Shown here piece after piece: positions 18,128-26,282 of a stretch of 39,063 bases of DNA. Numbering within the stretch: position 1 is the stretch's first letter; every line of letters begins with the position of its first letter. A model generated the notes under the pieces. The model was not told where the DNA came from, ran no database searches, and was given only the letters and a program-made list of their open reading frames with translations. The stretch covers positions 1 through 39,063 of the forward strand of contig CALXOW010000028.1 in NCBI GenBank assembly GCA_944390115.1, written 5' to 3'. Made by a program: the position numbers and the translations under genes. This stretch comes from an uncultured Anaerobiospirillum sp. (GTDB lineage: Bacteria > Pseudomonadota > Gammaproteobacteria > Enterobacterales > Succinivibrionaceae).

Positions 18128-18136
18128 AGTTAGGGC

Positions 18137-18439
18137 ATGATTGTTAGCTTTCGCCATAAGGCTGTTGAGGAAATTTTTCGCACAGGCAAGTCTCGAAAAA
18201 TCAACTCTGAACACTGGGCCAAAATTAAGCAAATGTTGGACTTTCTTAATATAATGCCGTCAGAGTACGTCATTACAGAAATGGTCCAATGGGCACCTCA
18301 CCGCTTACATGGCAAAAACAACAGCGGCCAAGATATAAATCAACACTGGGCTCTAAAGGTATCTGCCAACTATCGCTTAACCTACTTTTTTACTGAAGAT
18401 GGTAACGTTGTGTTAGTCGACTACATCGACTATCATTAA
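18137..18439 (+). CDS. higB: HigB/RelE-superfamily toxin
   Basis: Protein of 100 residues resembling ribosome-dependent mRNA interferases of the HigB family. It opens MIVSFRHKAVEEIF, has the basic middle, the core WALKVSANYRLTYFF, and ends VDYIDYH, the family closing motif with its terminal histidine. The usual loop before the core is a little long and Gly-poor (HGKNNSGQDINQHW). It has its own promoter and operator candidate and is followed after 61 bases by a cognate-type antitoxin, the canonical toxin-first hig order. Confidence 0.9.
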   Translation: MIVSFRHKAVEEIFRTGKSRKINSEHWAKIKQMLDFLNIMPSEYVITEMVQWAPHRLHGKNNSGQDINQHWALKVSANYRLTYFFTEDGNVVLVDYIDYH

Positions 18440-18500
18440 AGTAGTCAGAAGATAGCTTATTTTAGGCATGAGCAATTATTGGCTCAAGGAGGAGTTCACC

Positions 18501-18836
18501 ATGCGCATGTATGACCCGCCGCATCCGGGGCCTATCCTTGCGGCATGCTTTAGCGAAAAGCGCACCATCGAAGACACCGCAACGAAGATGGGAGTATCAG
18601 TCAAGACGCTGACTGATATTATTGAAGAAAAGGCGCCAATTACGCCTGACATTGCTGTAATGCTGTCAACAGTTATCACCAAGATCCCTGCCAGCATGTG
18701 GCTTCAGCTGCAAGAAACTTATGATAGCTGGCAGGTCGAGCACAATACAGAACTGCGCAATACAATCATTAATCGGCATCGTGGCAACGTTGCTTCTCAA
18801 GCCGACGCAAGCAGTATGGGCTTAGCTTTCGCCTAG
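18501..18836 (+). CDS. higA: HigA-type antitoxin, second copy
   Basis: Protein of 111 residues, the normal partner position for the toxin at 18137. It opens MRMYDPPHPGPIL and has the helix-turn-helix TIEDTATKMGVSVKTLTDII at about 23-42. A C-terminal tail of about 30 polar residues is absent in the first copy. AAGGAGGAG precedes ATG 18501; an upstream in-frame ATG at 18468 lacks such a site. A shared terminator follows. Confidence 0.9.
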   Translation: MRMYDPPHPGPILAACFSEKRTIEDTATKMGVSVKTLTDIIEEKAPITPDIAVMLSTVITKIPASMWLQLQETYDSWQVEHNTELRNTIINRHRGNVASQADASSMGLAFA

Positions 18837-18852
18837 CCACCCACTACCCACA

Positions 18853-18888
18853 AAAAGGCCGCCCCGCTCAGCAGGACGGCCTTTTGTT
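18853..18888. terminator. Bidirectional terminator after the toxin-antitoxin set
   Basis: AAAAGGCCG (18853-18861) pairs with CGGCCTTTT (18877-18885), nine bases, with T-runs on both sides. It serves the antitoxin on the plus strand and the gene remnant at 18892 on the minus strand. Confidence 0.85.
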
Positions 18889-18891
18889 TAG

Positions 18892-19114
18892 CTATTCGTA
18901 GTAAACGCGGATTAGCTCGTCGTAATTGCGTTTTTGGTACCAGTTCTTTTTGATTAGCTCAATTTCGCGCGGCGCCTTGAGCTCCTTAGCTCGTGCTATC
19001 GCTTCCGATACGGTGCGCGGTATTGGATCGAGCCCGCCGAACTGAAGCCAAGTCTTAGCCGCATCAAAGCGCACCGGGTCACGCAAGGAGTCAAAGTTGA
19101 GATAGAAGTGCGCG
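18892..19114 (-). pseudogene. C-terminal remnant of an unidentified gene
   Basis: Open frame of about 74 codons read from the junction with the TnpB right end (FIAHFYLNFDSLRDPVRFD...) to a stop before the terminator. There is no start codon with a ribosome site; the only internal candidate is TTG 19086. I do not recognise the family. A distant likeness to the tail of AbiEii-type nucleotidyltransferase toxins crossed my mind but is not supported by any motif. It is the host gene into which the second IS605-like element inserted. Confidence 0.5.
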
Positions 19115-19395
19115 ATGAACTACCGATGACTTACGTCAGCGGTTTCGCAGGATCGTTGCCCTGCTTTTAGTAATGCTCCGCAACCTGCGTTTTGGTGCAA
19201 ATTACGGATCACCACGGGCTTGTCCACAAAGCCCCCATTGGCTAATAGAGTGTGAAGCCACTCGTCACCAAGTTCTTTTCTGCCGATGTTAAGAGCTACG
19301 TTTAGATCCGCATTGATCAGCTTGCCAGTACTTGTACGATTACGATATAGTCCGCGCTTGGTGCGGCTGCCAAAAAACGGCTGAGAGCGCCGGGG
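19115..19395 (-). mobile_element. IS200/IS605-type TnpB C-terminus and right-end remnant B
   Basis: Encodes the last about 90 residues of a TnpB (RNA-guided nuclease of IS200/IS605-type elements): FFGSRTKRGLYRNRT, then the RuvC-III block INADLNVALNIGRKEL with its catalytic Asp, then DKPVVIRNLH and the tail. Everything before FFGS, including RuvC-I and II and the zinc finger, is missing, so the nuclease is dead. The right-end hairpin (19123-19142) has one mismatch relative to remnant A. The end is TAGTTCAT, and the adjoining host DNA (guide position) reads CGCGCACTTCTATC. Relative to remnant A it lacks about 14 codons after LLANGG. Confidence 0.85.
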
Positions 19396-19485
19396 CACCG
19401 TTGAGCGCGGTGGCCAAAAACACCAAGCCCCCGCGTGAACCAGGGCTCAGGCGAGGGCTTAGCAATAAGGGTAAGTTAGCCCCGA

Positions 19486-20109
19486 TTAGTAATTGATGAC
19501 GGCGCGGCGGTTTTGCTGCCAGCTCGACTCAGTGTGACCTGGGGCAATTGGCTTTTCCTCGCCGTAGGAGACGATCGAAAGCTGATTGACGTCAACGCCT
19601 AAGTTCTGCATATAGCGCGCAACGGCACGGGCACGACGCTCACCTAAGGCAATATTGTACTCAGGGGTACCACGCTCGTCGGTGTGACCTTCGATAATGA
19701 TGCGGGCATCTGGGTTATCGCGCAGGTACTGAGCGTGAGCTTGCATGATCGAAACGTACTCATCCTGGATTTGGTCGGAGTCGTACTTGAAGTAAACGGT
19801 ATTGTTCTCGCGTAAGGACTGAGGACCAGCAAAGGTTGGGTCATACAGCTGGTCTGGGCTGGCATTAGGATCGCCGATCACTAAGGTGCCATCGCTATCA
19901 ACCGAGGTCATGACGTCCTCCGAAAGGCCGCCGTAACCTAAATTGTCCTCGATATAAATATCACCGGTCATATTAGGATCAGAGGAGACCGAACCGTCGA
20001 TAAAAGTGCCATCTTCAGTGCTAGAGGTGGTCGAGCAGCCCGTGACTGACACGAGCATAGCACTAGCAGCCAATGCTAAAGCTAAGTTGAATAGTCTAAA
20101 CGCTTTCAT
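19486..20109 (-). CDS. pal: Peptidoglycan-associated lipoprotein Pal
   Basis: Outer-membrane lipoprotein of 207 residues. The signal peptide ends in a lipobox (VTGC, Cys25). A Ser/Asp-rich linker of about 75 residues follows, longer than in E. coli Pal, then the OmpA-like domain that binds diaminopimelate in peptidoglycan (VYFKYDSDQI, EGHTDERGTPEYN, LGERRARAV, SYGEEKP). AAGGAT lies before the ATG. It works with TolB and the TolQRA motor in envelope constriction. It is 249 bases from tolB, so it may have its own promoter. No cpoB/ybgF gene follows; the mobile scar does. Confidence 0.96.
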   Translation of the reverse strand: MKAFRLFNLALALAASAMLVSVTGCSTTSSTEDGTFIDGSVSSDPNMTGDIYIEDNLGYGGLSEDVMTSVDSDGTLVIGDPNASPDQLYDPTFAGPQSLRENNTVYFKYDSDQIQDEYVSIMQAHAQYLRDNPDARIIIEGHTDERGTPEYNIALGERRARAVARYMQNLGVDVNQLSIVSYGEEKPIAPGHTESSWQQNRRAVINY

Positions 20110-20358
20110 AAAACATCCTTATCGCCTGAAATGATTGAGTCACTTCAACCACAGCCCATGTGAGCAGTCTCATGGCAGCTGCTTTCTCGGCGCCGCTAAT
20201 CGACCAATGAGGCAAGCTTACTACATTGTAGCTTAGCGCGTGCCTAATCGTGGCAACTAATCAGCATAAGTGGTGCGCAAGGTCAAATCTTGTCCCACTT
20301 TTTTCGCAAATTTGTTAGCTGTCCCGCATTCACGGCTGTGGTGAGATCGTGGTTTTGC

Positions 20359-21660
20359 CTATTTTTCAGGCAATGGGCCCCAAGCTGGAGCACTGATTTC
20401 GCCACTATTGCTCGATGGCAGATTAGCCTTGAAACGACCATCGGTCGAAACTAAAGCTAAACCCTTACGGCCCTCATAGACGGTGCTGTAAATCACCATG
20501 GCGCCATTAGGAGCCACCGATGGCGACTCATCTAACGACGAAGTCGTAAGCATGTAAATCGAGCCATCAGCATCGACACGGGCAACGCGATAGCCGTTTT
20601 GGCGCGTAATCACAATCAAGGCGTTGGAGTTAGGAATCGGACGAGCCGAGAGGTTCATCGCACCTTGGTAGGTGACACGCTGGGCATCACGAGTATTGAT
20701 ATCGACGGCGTAAATCTGCGCCCGACCGCCACGCTCGGAGGTGAAGAATAAGCGCGAGCTATCTGAAGACCAGGAAGGCTCAGTATCGATCGCACGATTG
20801 TTAGTGATGCGGTGTAAGCGCGAGGTCACTAAGTCGTAGTAATAAATCTCAGGCTGACCATCCTTGGAGAGAGTAAATGCAATCTTATTGCCATCCGGCG
20901 ACCAAGTAGGCGAGCTATTGAGGCCTGGGAAGGAGGCTAACTTCGTGCGCTGCTTGGTGAAGATATCCTGCACGAAGATAGCAGGAGCACGGCGCTCAAA
21001 GGAAACATAGACTAAACGGCGACCATCCGGCGACCAATTTGGGGTCATGATTGGCTCAGTAGAGCGCAGAATTGGCACCTCATTGTAGCCATCGTAATCA
21101 GCGGTCATAAGCTGATATGGGAAGCGGTCACCAAAGCGATAGACGATATAGGCAATGCGCGTTCTAAAGGCACCCTTTTGTCCGGTTAACAGCTCGTAGG
21201 TACGATCCGAGACCAAGTGTGCTGCCTGACGCAGCTGGGCGGCATTAGCGCTCACGCCCCGGCTTTGAGTCAGGGGACGGCCCTTATTGGCGCCTTGGAC
21301 GCCATGGATGTTGTAGATTACCTGATAGTTTTGGCTATTAGGTACCGGTACGACGCGGCCTGAAACCACGGCCTCGGCCCCAGCGGCCGCTAAGGCATCG
21401 AAGTTGACCGCACCGTTGACAATCGCGCCTGACGGCAGCTGATTGTAGGTGATAGGTGAGAACTTGCCCGAGCGCATTAAGTCAGCGCTGATAATCGAGC
21501 TGACATCAACCGGCACTTGACCTTGGGTTTGGAACGGCAGCACGACGACGCGACGGCCTTCGTTGATACCACCCGTGATCTCAATTTGTAATGCAGCATG
21601 GGCGCTTGCCATCATCAGGCACGAGAGGAGAGCAGCCCCTAGAACTTTGAACCAGCGCAT
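20359..21660 (-). CDS. tolB: Tol-Pal protein TolB
   Basis: Periplasmic beta-propeller of 433 residues with a clear signal peptide (MRWFKVLGAALLSCLMMASA). The N-terminal domain is followed by WD-like blades marked by repeats such as PNWSPDGRRLVY, PTWSPDGNKIAF and PSWSSDSSRLFF. ATG 21660 has a GGGGGA site; the in-frame start 132 bases upstream would put non-signal sequence in front and is rejected. It binds Pal and TolA. Unusually, it is cut off from tolA by an opposite-strand gene and so needs its own promoter. Confidence 0.96.
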   Translation of the reverse strand: MRWFKVLGAALLSCLMMASAHAALQIEITGGINEGRRVVVLPFQTQGQVPVDVSSIISADLMRSGKFSPITYNQLPSGAIVNGAVNFDALAAAGAEAVVSGRVVPVPNSQNYQVIYNIHGVQGANKGRPLTQSRGVSANAAQLRQAAHLVSDRTYELLTGQKGAFRTRIAYIVYRFGDRFPYQLMTADYDGYNEVPILRSTEPIMTPNWSPDGRRLVYVSFERRAPAIFVQDIFTKQRTKLASFPGLNSSPTWSPDGNKIAFTLSKDGQPEIYYYDLVTSRLHRITNNRAIDTEPSWSSDSSRLFFTSERGGRAQIYAVDINTRDAQRVTYQGAMNLSARPIPNSNALIVITRQNGYRVARVDADGSIYMLTTSSLDESPSVAPNGAMVIYSTVYEGRKGLALVSTDGRFKANLPSSNSGEISAPAWGPLPEK

Positions 21661-21853
21661 GGATCCCCCAACAAATAACAACAATGCGACATAGTTTAGC
21701 ATTAAGACAAGCAAATGCTGATGCTTAGACCAAGGCGCACCCAGTAAGTGCCCTTGCCCTTGCAAAAATAGGCCCCACTTGCGCCGTCGCATCTAAAACA
21801 CGGCGGCCTACCCACTTTTGGCAACGTCTGGTTGAGCCCAGAATTTGTGCTTC

Positions 21854-21997
21854 TTTTGACCCAAGTCAAAAAGCCCAAAGCTTGGATCTTGATTTACTCC
21901 CCTGACGCGCTTAGCGTGGCACCAAGGACGCAATCATGATCGACTGAGCTCAATAGGTCCAAGCCCAGTCAGACCGCACTAAGGTCACCGGACCTAT
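21854..21997. promoter_or_regulatory. Inverted repeats in the tolB / orphan-gene divergent region
   Basis: Two structures lie here. TTTTGAC-CCAA-GTCAAAA (21854-21871) is a perfect 7-bp stem. ATAGGTCC (21953-21960) can pair with GGACCTAT (21990-21997), while AGGTC-ACCG-GACCT (21982-21995) forms a local stem using the same 3' arm, so the two are mutually exclusive. They lie just before the ribosome site of the gene at 22019 and may be an operator or a leader switch. I see no strong promoter hexamers. Confidence 0.4.
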
Positions 21998-22018
21998 ACC
22001 CAAAATCGGAGCTTAATC

Positions 22019-22354
22019 ATGTCAAGACATGATTTCGATGAGTTTGATGACGATATTCCACCGCACATCCGTAAAGTCTACGGTACGTACGACCTCGAGT
22101 ACTGCGGCGAGTGCCGCATAGAAGGCAAGCTCTGGGATGTTTATTCCTTGCGCGTCCATGCCCCAATCATCGATGGCGAAAGGATTGACCTTTTGACAGG
22201 TAATCCACATTTCATGCTTGTTGCTAAAGATAATTCGGGCTTAATCAAGCACTTCAGCGATGTGGACAGTGAAATCACCAATGCCATTTGGGATCAACGA
22301 GAGCAACTGCGCAAAGGTGGCCACAAGCGTCGTCCCGATCAGGTCTGGATTTAG
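22019..22354 (+). CDS. Hypothetical 111-residue protein inside the tol cluster
   Basis: Unrecognised soluble protein, acidic at the N-terminus (DFDEFDDDIPP) and basic at the C-terminus (KGGHKRRPDQ). There is no signal peptide or membrane span. It has a good start (GGAG eight bases before the ATG) and its own terminator. It lies between tolA and tolB on the opposite strand. Cys residues in a YCGEC pattern near residue 30 could bind metal or form a disulfide. Confidence 0.7.
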   Translation: MSRHDFDEFDDDIPPHIRKVYGTYDLEYCGECRIEGKLWDVYSLRVHAPIIDGERIDLLTGNPHFMLVAKDNSGLIKHFSDVDSEITNAIWDQREQLRKGGHKRRPDQVWI

Positions 22355-22442
22355 ACTGAGTCCTCAACCAAGACTCCTCTGTTACGGCTGCGCTCTGACC
22401 TAAAGCCTTAGCACGCAAGCGTTGCTGGCACCTCTGACCATC

Positions 22443-22470
22443 GGCCCCGTAATGGGGCCTTTGGGCTTTA
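22443..22470 (+). terminator. Terminator after the orphan gene
   Basis: GGCCCC-GTAAT-GGGGCC (22443-22459) followed by TTTGGGCTTT. It is suited to ending the plus-strand gene at 22354 before it runs into tolA from behind. Confidence 0.7.
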
Positions 22471-22497
22471 TGGGGCCAGCATGAGCCCCTATTGTTC

Positions 22498-23475
22498 TTA
22501 CAGCTTCGGAGTCATGGTGATCACAATGGTGTTGCAGTCATTGCAGCCCACTGGTGGGCGCGGCATCATGCCGATTAAGTTCAAGGTCGCAATGGCGCTG
22601 GCGCACACGGCGCTATCGCCTTGGCACTTCTCGTTGTAGATCATGCCATTCTCATCAATGGAGACCGTGACCACGACGCGCTTGCCGTTCATCGATGGGT
22701 CGATACGCCAGTTCTGCTCGATTAATTGCTGCACCTTGGCGCCGTAGATTTGGCTGTCATCCGAGCCGGTGCCCGAGCCTAAGCCCTGGCCGCCCTCGAC
22801 GCCATTGGCGCGTCCTAGCAGCTCTTGCTCTAAGCTCTCAGCTTGTTGCTGTAAGGCAGCTTGGCGTGCGGCTTCTTCGGCGGCCTTACGCTCGGCCTCG
22901 GCCTTAGCGCGCGCTTCCGCCTCGGCTTTGGCTTTAGCTTCAGCCTCGGCCTTAGCTTTGGCTTCGGCCTCAGCCTTGGCTTTAGCCTCTGCTTCGGCCT
23001 TGGCTTTGGCCTCTGCCTCGGCTTTAGCCTTAGCCTCGGCTTCTGCCTTTAAGCGCTCTTCCTCGGCTTTCTTCTTTTCAGCCTCGATGCGCTTCTTCTC
23101 TTCCTCAGCTTTACGCTTGGCCTCTTCAGCCTTCTTTAACGCCAGCGCCTTTTGCCGCTCAGCTTCGGCCTTCTTTTGCGCTGCCACCTTCTTAGCCAGC
23201 TCAGCCTTAGCCTTGGCTTCGGCCTCAGCACGAGCCTTAGCAGCCGCCTCCTGGGCCAGCTTTTGGGTGTCCTGCATGGTATTGTTCTTGGGCGGCTGAC
23301 CGGTTGGACTGCCCTTAGCTGGAGGCACATTGATGATAGTAGCGTGCATGATTTGGCCCGGCTTTTCCTCAGGACGCTCAGGGCGATCGAGGGACACGTT
23401 GACCGCCAGCACCGCCAGAAGCGCGCCGTGAAAAATCACTGCCAGGACAAAGGCGGTACCAATTCCAATCTTCAC
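22498..23475 (-). CDS. tolA: Tol-Pal protein TolA
   Basis: Inner-membrane-anchored periplasmic rod of 325 residues that transmits force from TolQR to TolB-Pal. One membrane span lies at about 5-27. A long helix of KAEAEAKA repeats covers about 70-210, and the C-terminal TolA domain ([13 protein letters not shown] ... [12 protein letters not shown]) carries the paired cysteines. The start is GTG, with AGAGG eleven bases before it. It is 39 bases after tolR. Confidence 0.95.
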   Translation of the reverse strand: MKIGIGTAFVLAVIFHGALLAVLAVNVSLDRPERPEEKPGQIMHATIINVPPAKGSPTGQPPKNNTMQDTQKLAQEAAAKARAEAEAKAKAELAKKVAAQKKAEAERQKALALKKAEEAKRKAEEEKKRIEAEKKKAEEERLKAEAEAKAKAEAEAKAKAEAEAKAKAEAEAKAKAEAEAKAKAEAEARAKAEAERKAAEEAARQAALQQQAESLEQELLGRANGVEGGQGLGSGTGSDDSQIYGAKVQQLIEQNWRIDPSMNGKRVVVTVSIDENGMIYNEKCQGDSAVCASAIATLNLIGMMPRPPVGCNDCNTIVITMTPKL

Positions 23476-23514
23476 GCTACAACAAGCCTCTTATTTTTCC
23501 TTTTTTTTTCTGGC

Positions 23515-23955
23515 CTAGGCCACTGGGATCGGGTCGGTCACCAAACCTACGCTCTCCACGCCCGCACGCTTTAACGCATTCATCAGCTGAATGACGCTAT
23601 CATAGGCCACTTGGGCATCACCTTGGACCACCACCGGACGGCTTGGGTCTTTGCGCAGCTCTTCGGCGACCACCTGGCCCATCGTGTCGAGATCAGGCAC
23701 TTTCACGCTTTGCGAGTCGATGCTCACAAAGTACTGCCCGGCCTTATCGACCGTGGCAATAATCGGTGTGCGCTGATCCTCGTTCATGGTCTCAGCCTCA
23801 GCTTGCGGCAAGTCCACGGTGACACCTTGCATCACGACCGGCGCCGTGGCAATGAAGATCACCAGCAGCACCAACATCACGTCGATGTATGGCACCACGT
23901 TGATTTCGGCCACCGTACGGCTCTTGCGGCGATGACCGCGCCCATAATCTGCCAT
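23515..23955 (-). CDS. tolR: Tol-Pal protein TolR
   Basis: ExbD/TolR family protein of 146 residues. The cytoplasmic N-terminus is followed by one membrane span (about 22-42) bearing the proton-channel Asp in VVPYIDVMLVLLVIF, and then a periplasmic domain. AAGGGG precedes the ATG. It sits 9 bases after tolQ and forms the proton-driven motor with it. Confidence 0.96.
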   Translation of the reverse strand: MADYGRGHRRKSRTVAEINVVPYIDVMLVLLVIFIATAPVVMQGVTVDLPQAEAETMNEDQRTPIIATVDKAGQYFVSIDSQSVKVPDLDTMGQVVAEELRKDPSRPVVVQGDAQVAYDSVIQLMNALKRAGVESVGLVTDPIPVA

Positions 23956-23964
23956 GAGCCCCCC

Positions 23965-25488
23965 TTACTTTTGCATCCGACGCTGATTTTGCCCACCAGG
24001 CGTGATGTAATGCGGCTCATCATCGGCAGGCTTAGGGCGCCGCTCTAAATTGGCGCCCGCGCGATAGATTGGACCTTCGTTGACCTTATCGCCGGAAGCG
24101 GCGGGATTTAAATCCACCGCGCTCTCGCCTAAGCCCGGCACCGGCATCACGCTCGGCTTGACCGCGCTCGCCGCACCGCCCGGCAACTGCGCATTTTGCA
24201 CTAAATTACTGGAGGCATTGCGCGGTGGCACCACACCCCGCATGGTCTCTTGGGCCATACCTCCTAAGACCGCTTCTGCGCTCGAGTTAAGTCCAGTGCG
24301 CTTGGCCGGGCCTTGCAATGGGTTGTTAGGGCGCGCGCTCATGCGGGCCGGATTGGCGCTAGGCAAACTAGCCCCGCCCCCTAAGATCGGTGCAGGCTTG
24401 TCGCCATTGGCCTCAGGGGCGAGTGGACTGTGCATGGCCTTAGCCATATCTTGGGCTTGGCTGCTATTCATGTCCACCTGAACGCGGTTGGTGTTAAAGC
24501 GGTTGCGTACCGCGCCTGCAGAGTTTGCTCCCGTACCATGGGCGCTGCTGGCATTAGGGCCGCTGACATTTAAGCTCGCCCCAGAGCCTGGCGCCTCGCC
24601 TCCAGCGAGATTACCTAAGGGACCTGCCATGTTTGGCATTACTGGTGCTCCCTGCATGACCGATGCGCCTTGCATCCCGGTAATGTTCGGCATGCCCTGC
24701 ATATTCGGCATGCTCTGAATATTTGGCATGCCCGCCATGGTGTTAGTGGCAGCAGCATTAGGCATAGGCGCTGGCTGCTGTTGCTGATTACGGTTAATCT
24801 GCGAGCGAATGGTGACTAAGCGGCGATTTAAGATGGTCGAGAACTCGTCCATGAAATTGTAGTAACGGTTCTCTAAGGCCTCGACCTTGGTGACAAAGCG
24901 GTTATAGAACATGACCGCAGGAATTGCGGCAAACAGACCCATCGCAGTCGCAATTAAGGCCTCGGCAATTGGTGGCGCGACCATGGCTAAGGTGGCGTTT
25001 TTGACCGCTGCTAAGGAAACGAAGGCGTGCATAATGCCCCAGACCGTACCAAAGAGGCCGATATAAGGGCTGATCGAACCAATGGTCGCTAAGGTCGGCA
25101 GATGATTTTCAAGCAGCTCCACCTCACGTGAGCAGGCGACCTTCATCTGGCGGTAGGTGCCGTCCATCACTACATCTTGGTCGGCAGGTCCCGAGTTGAC
25201 CAGGCGCACGAACTCCTTAAACCCCGCCGAGTAAATGACCTCAAGGCCGACTAACTCGTCCGGGCGCTTCATACAATCTTGGTAGAGATTGTTTAAATCG
25301 ATGCCGGACCAAAAGCGATCTTCAAACTCATCGGCTTTGGCGCGGCCAATGCGGTATTGGTTGTTGCGCGAGATGATAATGGTCCATGAGACCACCGACA
25401 GCGCCAGCAAAAACAGCATGACACACTGTACTAAGAAGCTGGCATTGAGCACCAGCTCAGAAAAGGATAGCGCTCCTTGCGTCTCCAT
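23965..25488 (-). CDS. tolQ: Tol-Pal protein TolQ with a long C-terminal extension
   Basis: The first about 233 residues are a normal TolQ/ExbB motor subunit: a first membrane span near 18-40 and two more near 135-160 and 170-195 (PYIGLFGTVWGIMHAF, APPIAEALIATAMGLFAAIPAV). After NRNQQQQP the protein runs on for about 270 residues that TolQ lacks. This tail is rich in Met, Pro, Gly, Asn and Ala, begins with repeats such as MPNIQS-MPNMQG-MPNITG, and is hydrophilic, probably disordered and cytoplasmic by the usual topology. I prefer ATG 25488 over 25491 because AAGGTG is better spaced. A frameshift fusion is unlikely because the frame is open without a break and tolR follows with normal spacing. 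Confidence 0.93.
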   Translation of the reverse strand: METQGALSFSELVLNASFLVQCVMLFLLALSVVSWTIIISRNNQYRIGRAKADEFEDRFWSGIDLNNLYQDCMKRPDELVGLEVIYSAGFKEFVRLVNSGPADQDVVMDGTYRQMKVACSREVELLENHLPTLATIGSISPYIGLFGTVWGIMHAFVSLAAVKNATLAMVAPPIAEALIATAMGLFAAIPAVMFYNRFVTKVEALENRYYNFMDEFSTILNRRLVTIRSQINRNQQQQPAPMPNAAATNTMAGMPNIQSMPNMQGMPNITGMQGASVMQGAPVMPNMAGPLGNLAGGEAPGSGASLNVSGPNASSAHGTGANSAGAVRNRFNTNRVQVDMNSSQAQDMAKAMHSPLAPEANGDKPAPILGGGASLPSANPARMSARPNNPLQGPAKRTGLNSSAEAVLGGMAQETMRGVVPPRNASSNLVQNAQLPGGAASAVKPSVMPVPGLGESAVDLNPAASGDKVNEGPIYRAGANLERRPKPADDEPHYITPGGQNQRRMQK

Positions 25489-25829
25489 CATTTCACCTTC
25501 GAACAAACCACAGGCTCAGCCTGTCACCACAAAAATCTCTGACCTAAGCACCGCTCGGGCACAAATATGCCATTATGCTAAAGCAACAGGCTTAGCTCAA
25601 GCACAGCGCGCAATAAAATGCCCCCATTTTCCGCGAATTGAGCTACCACACAGGCCCAGCCGCCCCCTGCCTGGGGCAAGCGCCTAATGAGTGCGCGGCT
25701 CTGAGGCTCCTGAGCTTAGAGGCGGCCGCATGACCTTGGGCCCTACGCCCTGACATGAGGCCGTATCTGACTTGGGCCTTATCTAACTTGAGCCTAGCCT
25801 TTGGTCTTGGCGGCGTTGGGGGCGGGCTC
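25489..25829. other. Spacer between ybgC and tolQ
   Basis: No gene. The spacer is 341 bases, long for a ybgC-tolQ junction that usually overlaps or nearly does so, and it is GC-rich next to ybgC. I see no clear terminator. A promoter for tolQ probably lies here but I could not single one out. Confidence 0.5.
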
Positions 25830-26282
25830 TTAGCAGGCGTACACCATGTCCTCAGGGGCTAAGTACTGCTTAAAGGACGAGGTGAACTCTACCGGTACCG
25901 CCATTGGGGTATTGCGAGCAAAGTCGATGTAGGCCAAGGTGCAGCGCTGGGCATAGAGCAGCTTGCCCTCCTCGTTTTTGACCTCTTGGTAAATCTCGAT
26001 GCGCGCTGGAGTGACCTTGTAAGGGATGCAGCTGACCGTCAGCAAGTCCTCAAGCTGAGCTGGGGCGATGAACTTGCCATTAAACTTGGTCATGACAAAG
26101 CCATGGCCCGTTCCTTGAGCCGCGCCCTTTAAGGCATCGCGCTGACTGAAGCCTACGACCTCGCGCACAAAGTCGCTGCGCACACGCTCGCAGAACTTGA
26201 GGTAATTGGCATGATAGACAATGCCACCGGCGTCAGTGTCTTCGTAATAAACGCGAAAGCTCGAGCAAAATGGCTCACTCAT
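25830..26282 (-). CDS. ybgC: Acyl-CoA thioesterase YbgC
   Basis: Hot-dog fold thioesterase of 150 residues. It has the YbgC signature at the start: FRVYYEDTDAGGIVYHANYLKFCERVRSDF, with the catalytic Asp in EDTDAGG. ATG 26282 follows a GGAGGGAG site and overlaps the end of the previous gene by eight bases, so translation is probably coupled. In the family it acts on acyl chains linked to phospholipid metabolism and is a usual first gene of the tol cluster. Confidence 0.94.
   Translation of the reverse strand: MSEPFCSSFRVYYEDTDAGGIVYHANYLKFCERVRSDFVREVVGFSQRDALKGAAQGTGHGFVMTKFNGKFIAPAQLEDLLTVSCIPYKVTPARIEIYQEVKNEEGKLLYAQRCTLAYIDFARNTPMAVPVEFTSSFKQYLAPEDMVYAC

Noticed and set aside
22769-23299. 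Open frame opposite tolA with Ser/Ala/Leu repeats
   Set aside because: It mirrors the KAEAEAKA repeats of tolA and has no start site or family likeness.
24080-24718. Open frames opposite the TolQ extension
   Set aside because: They are broken into pieces with no ribosome site. The sense frame is continuous with tolQ and is the better reading.
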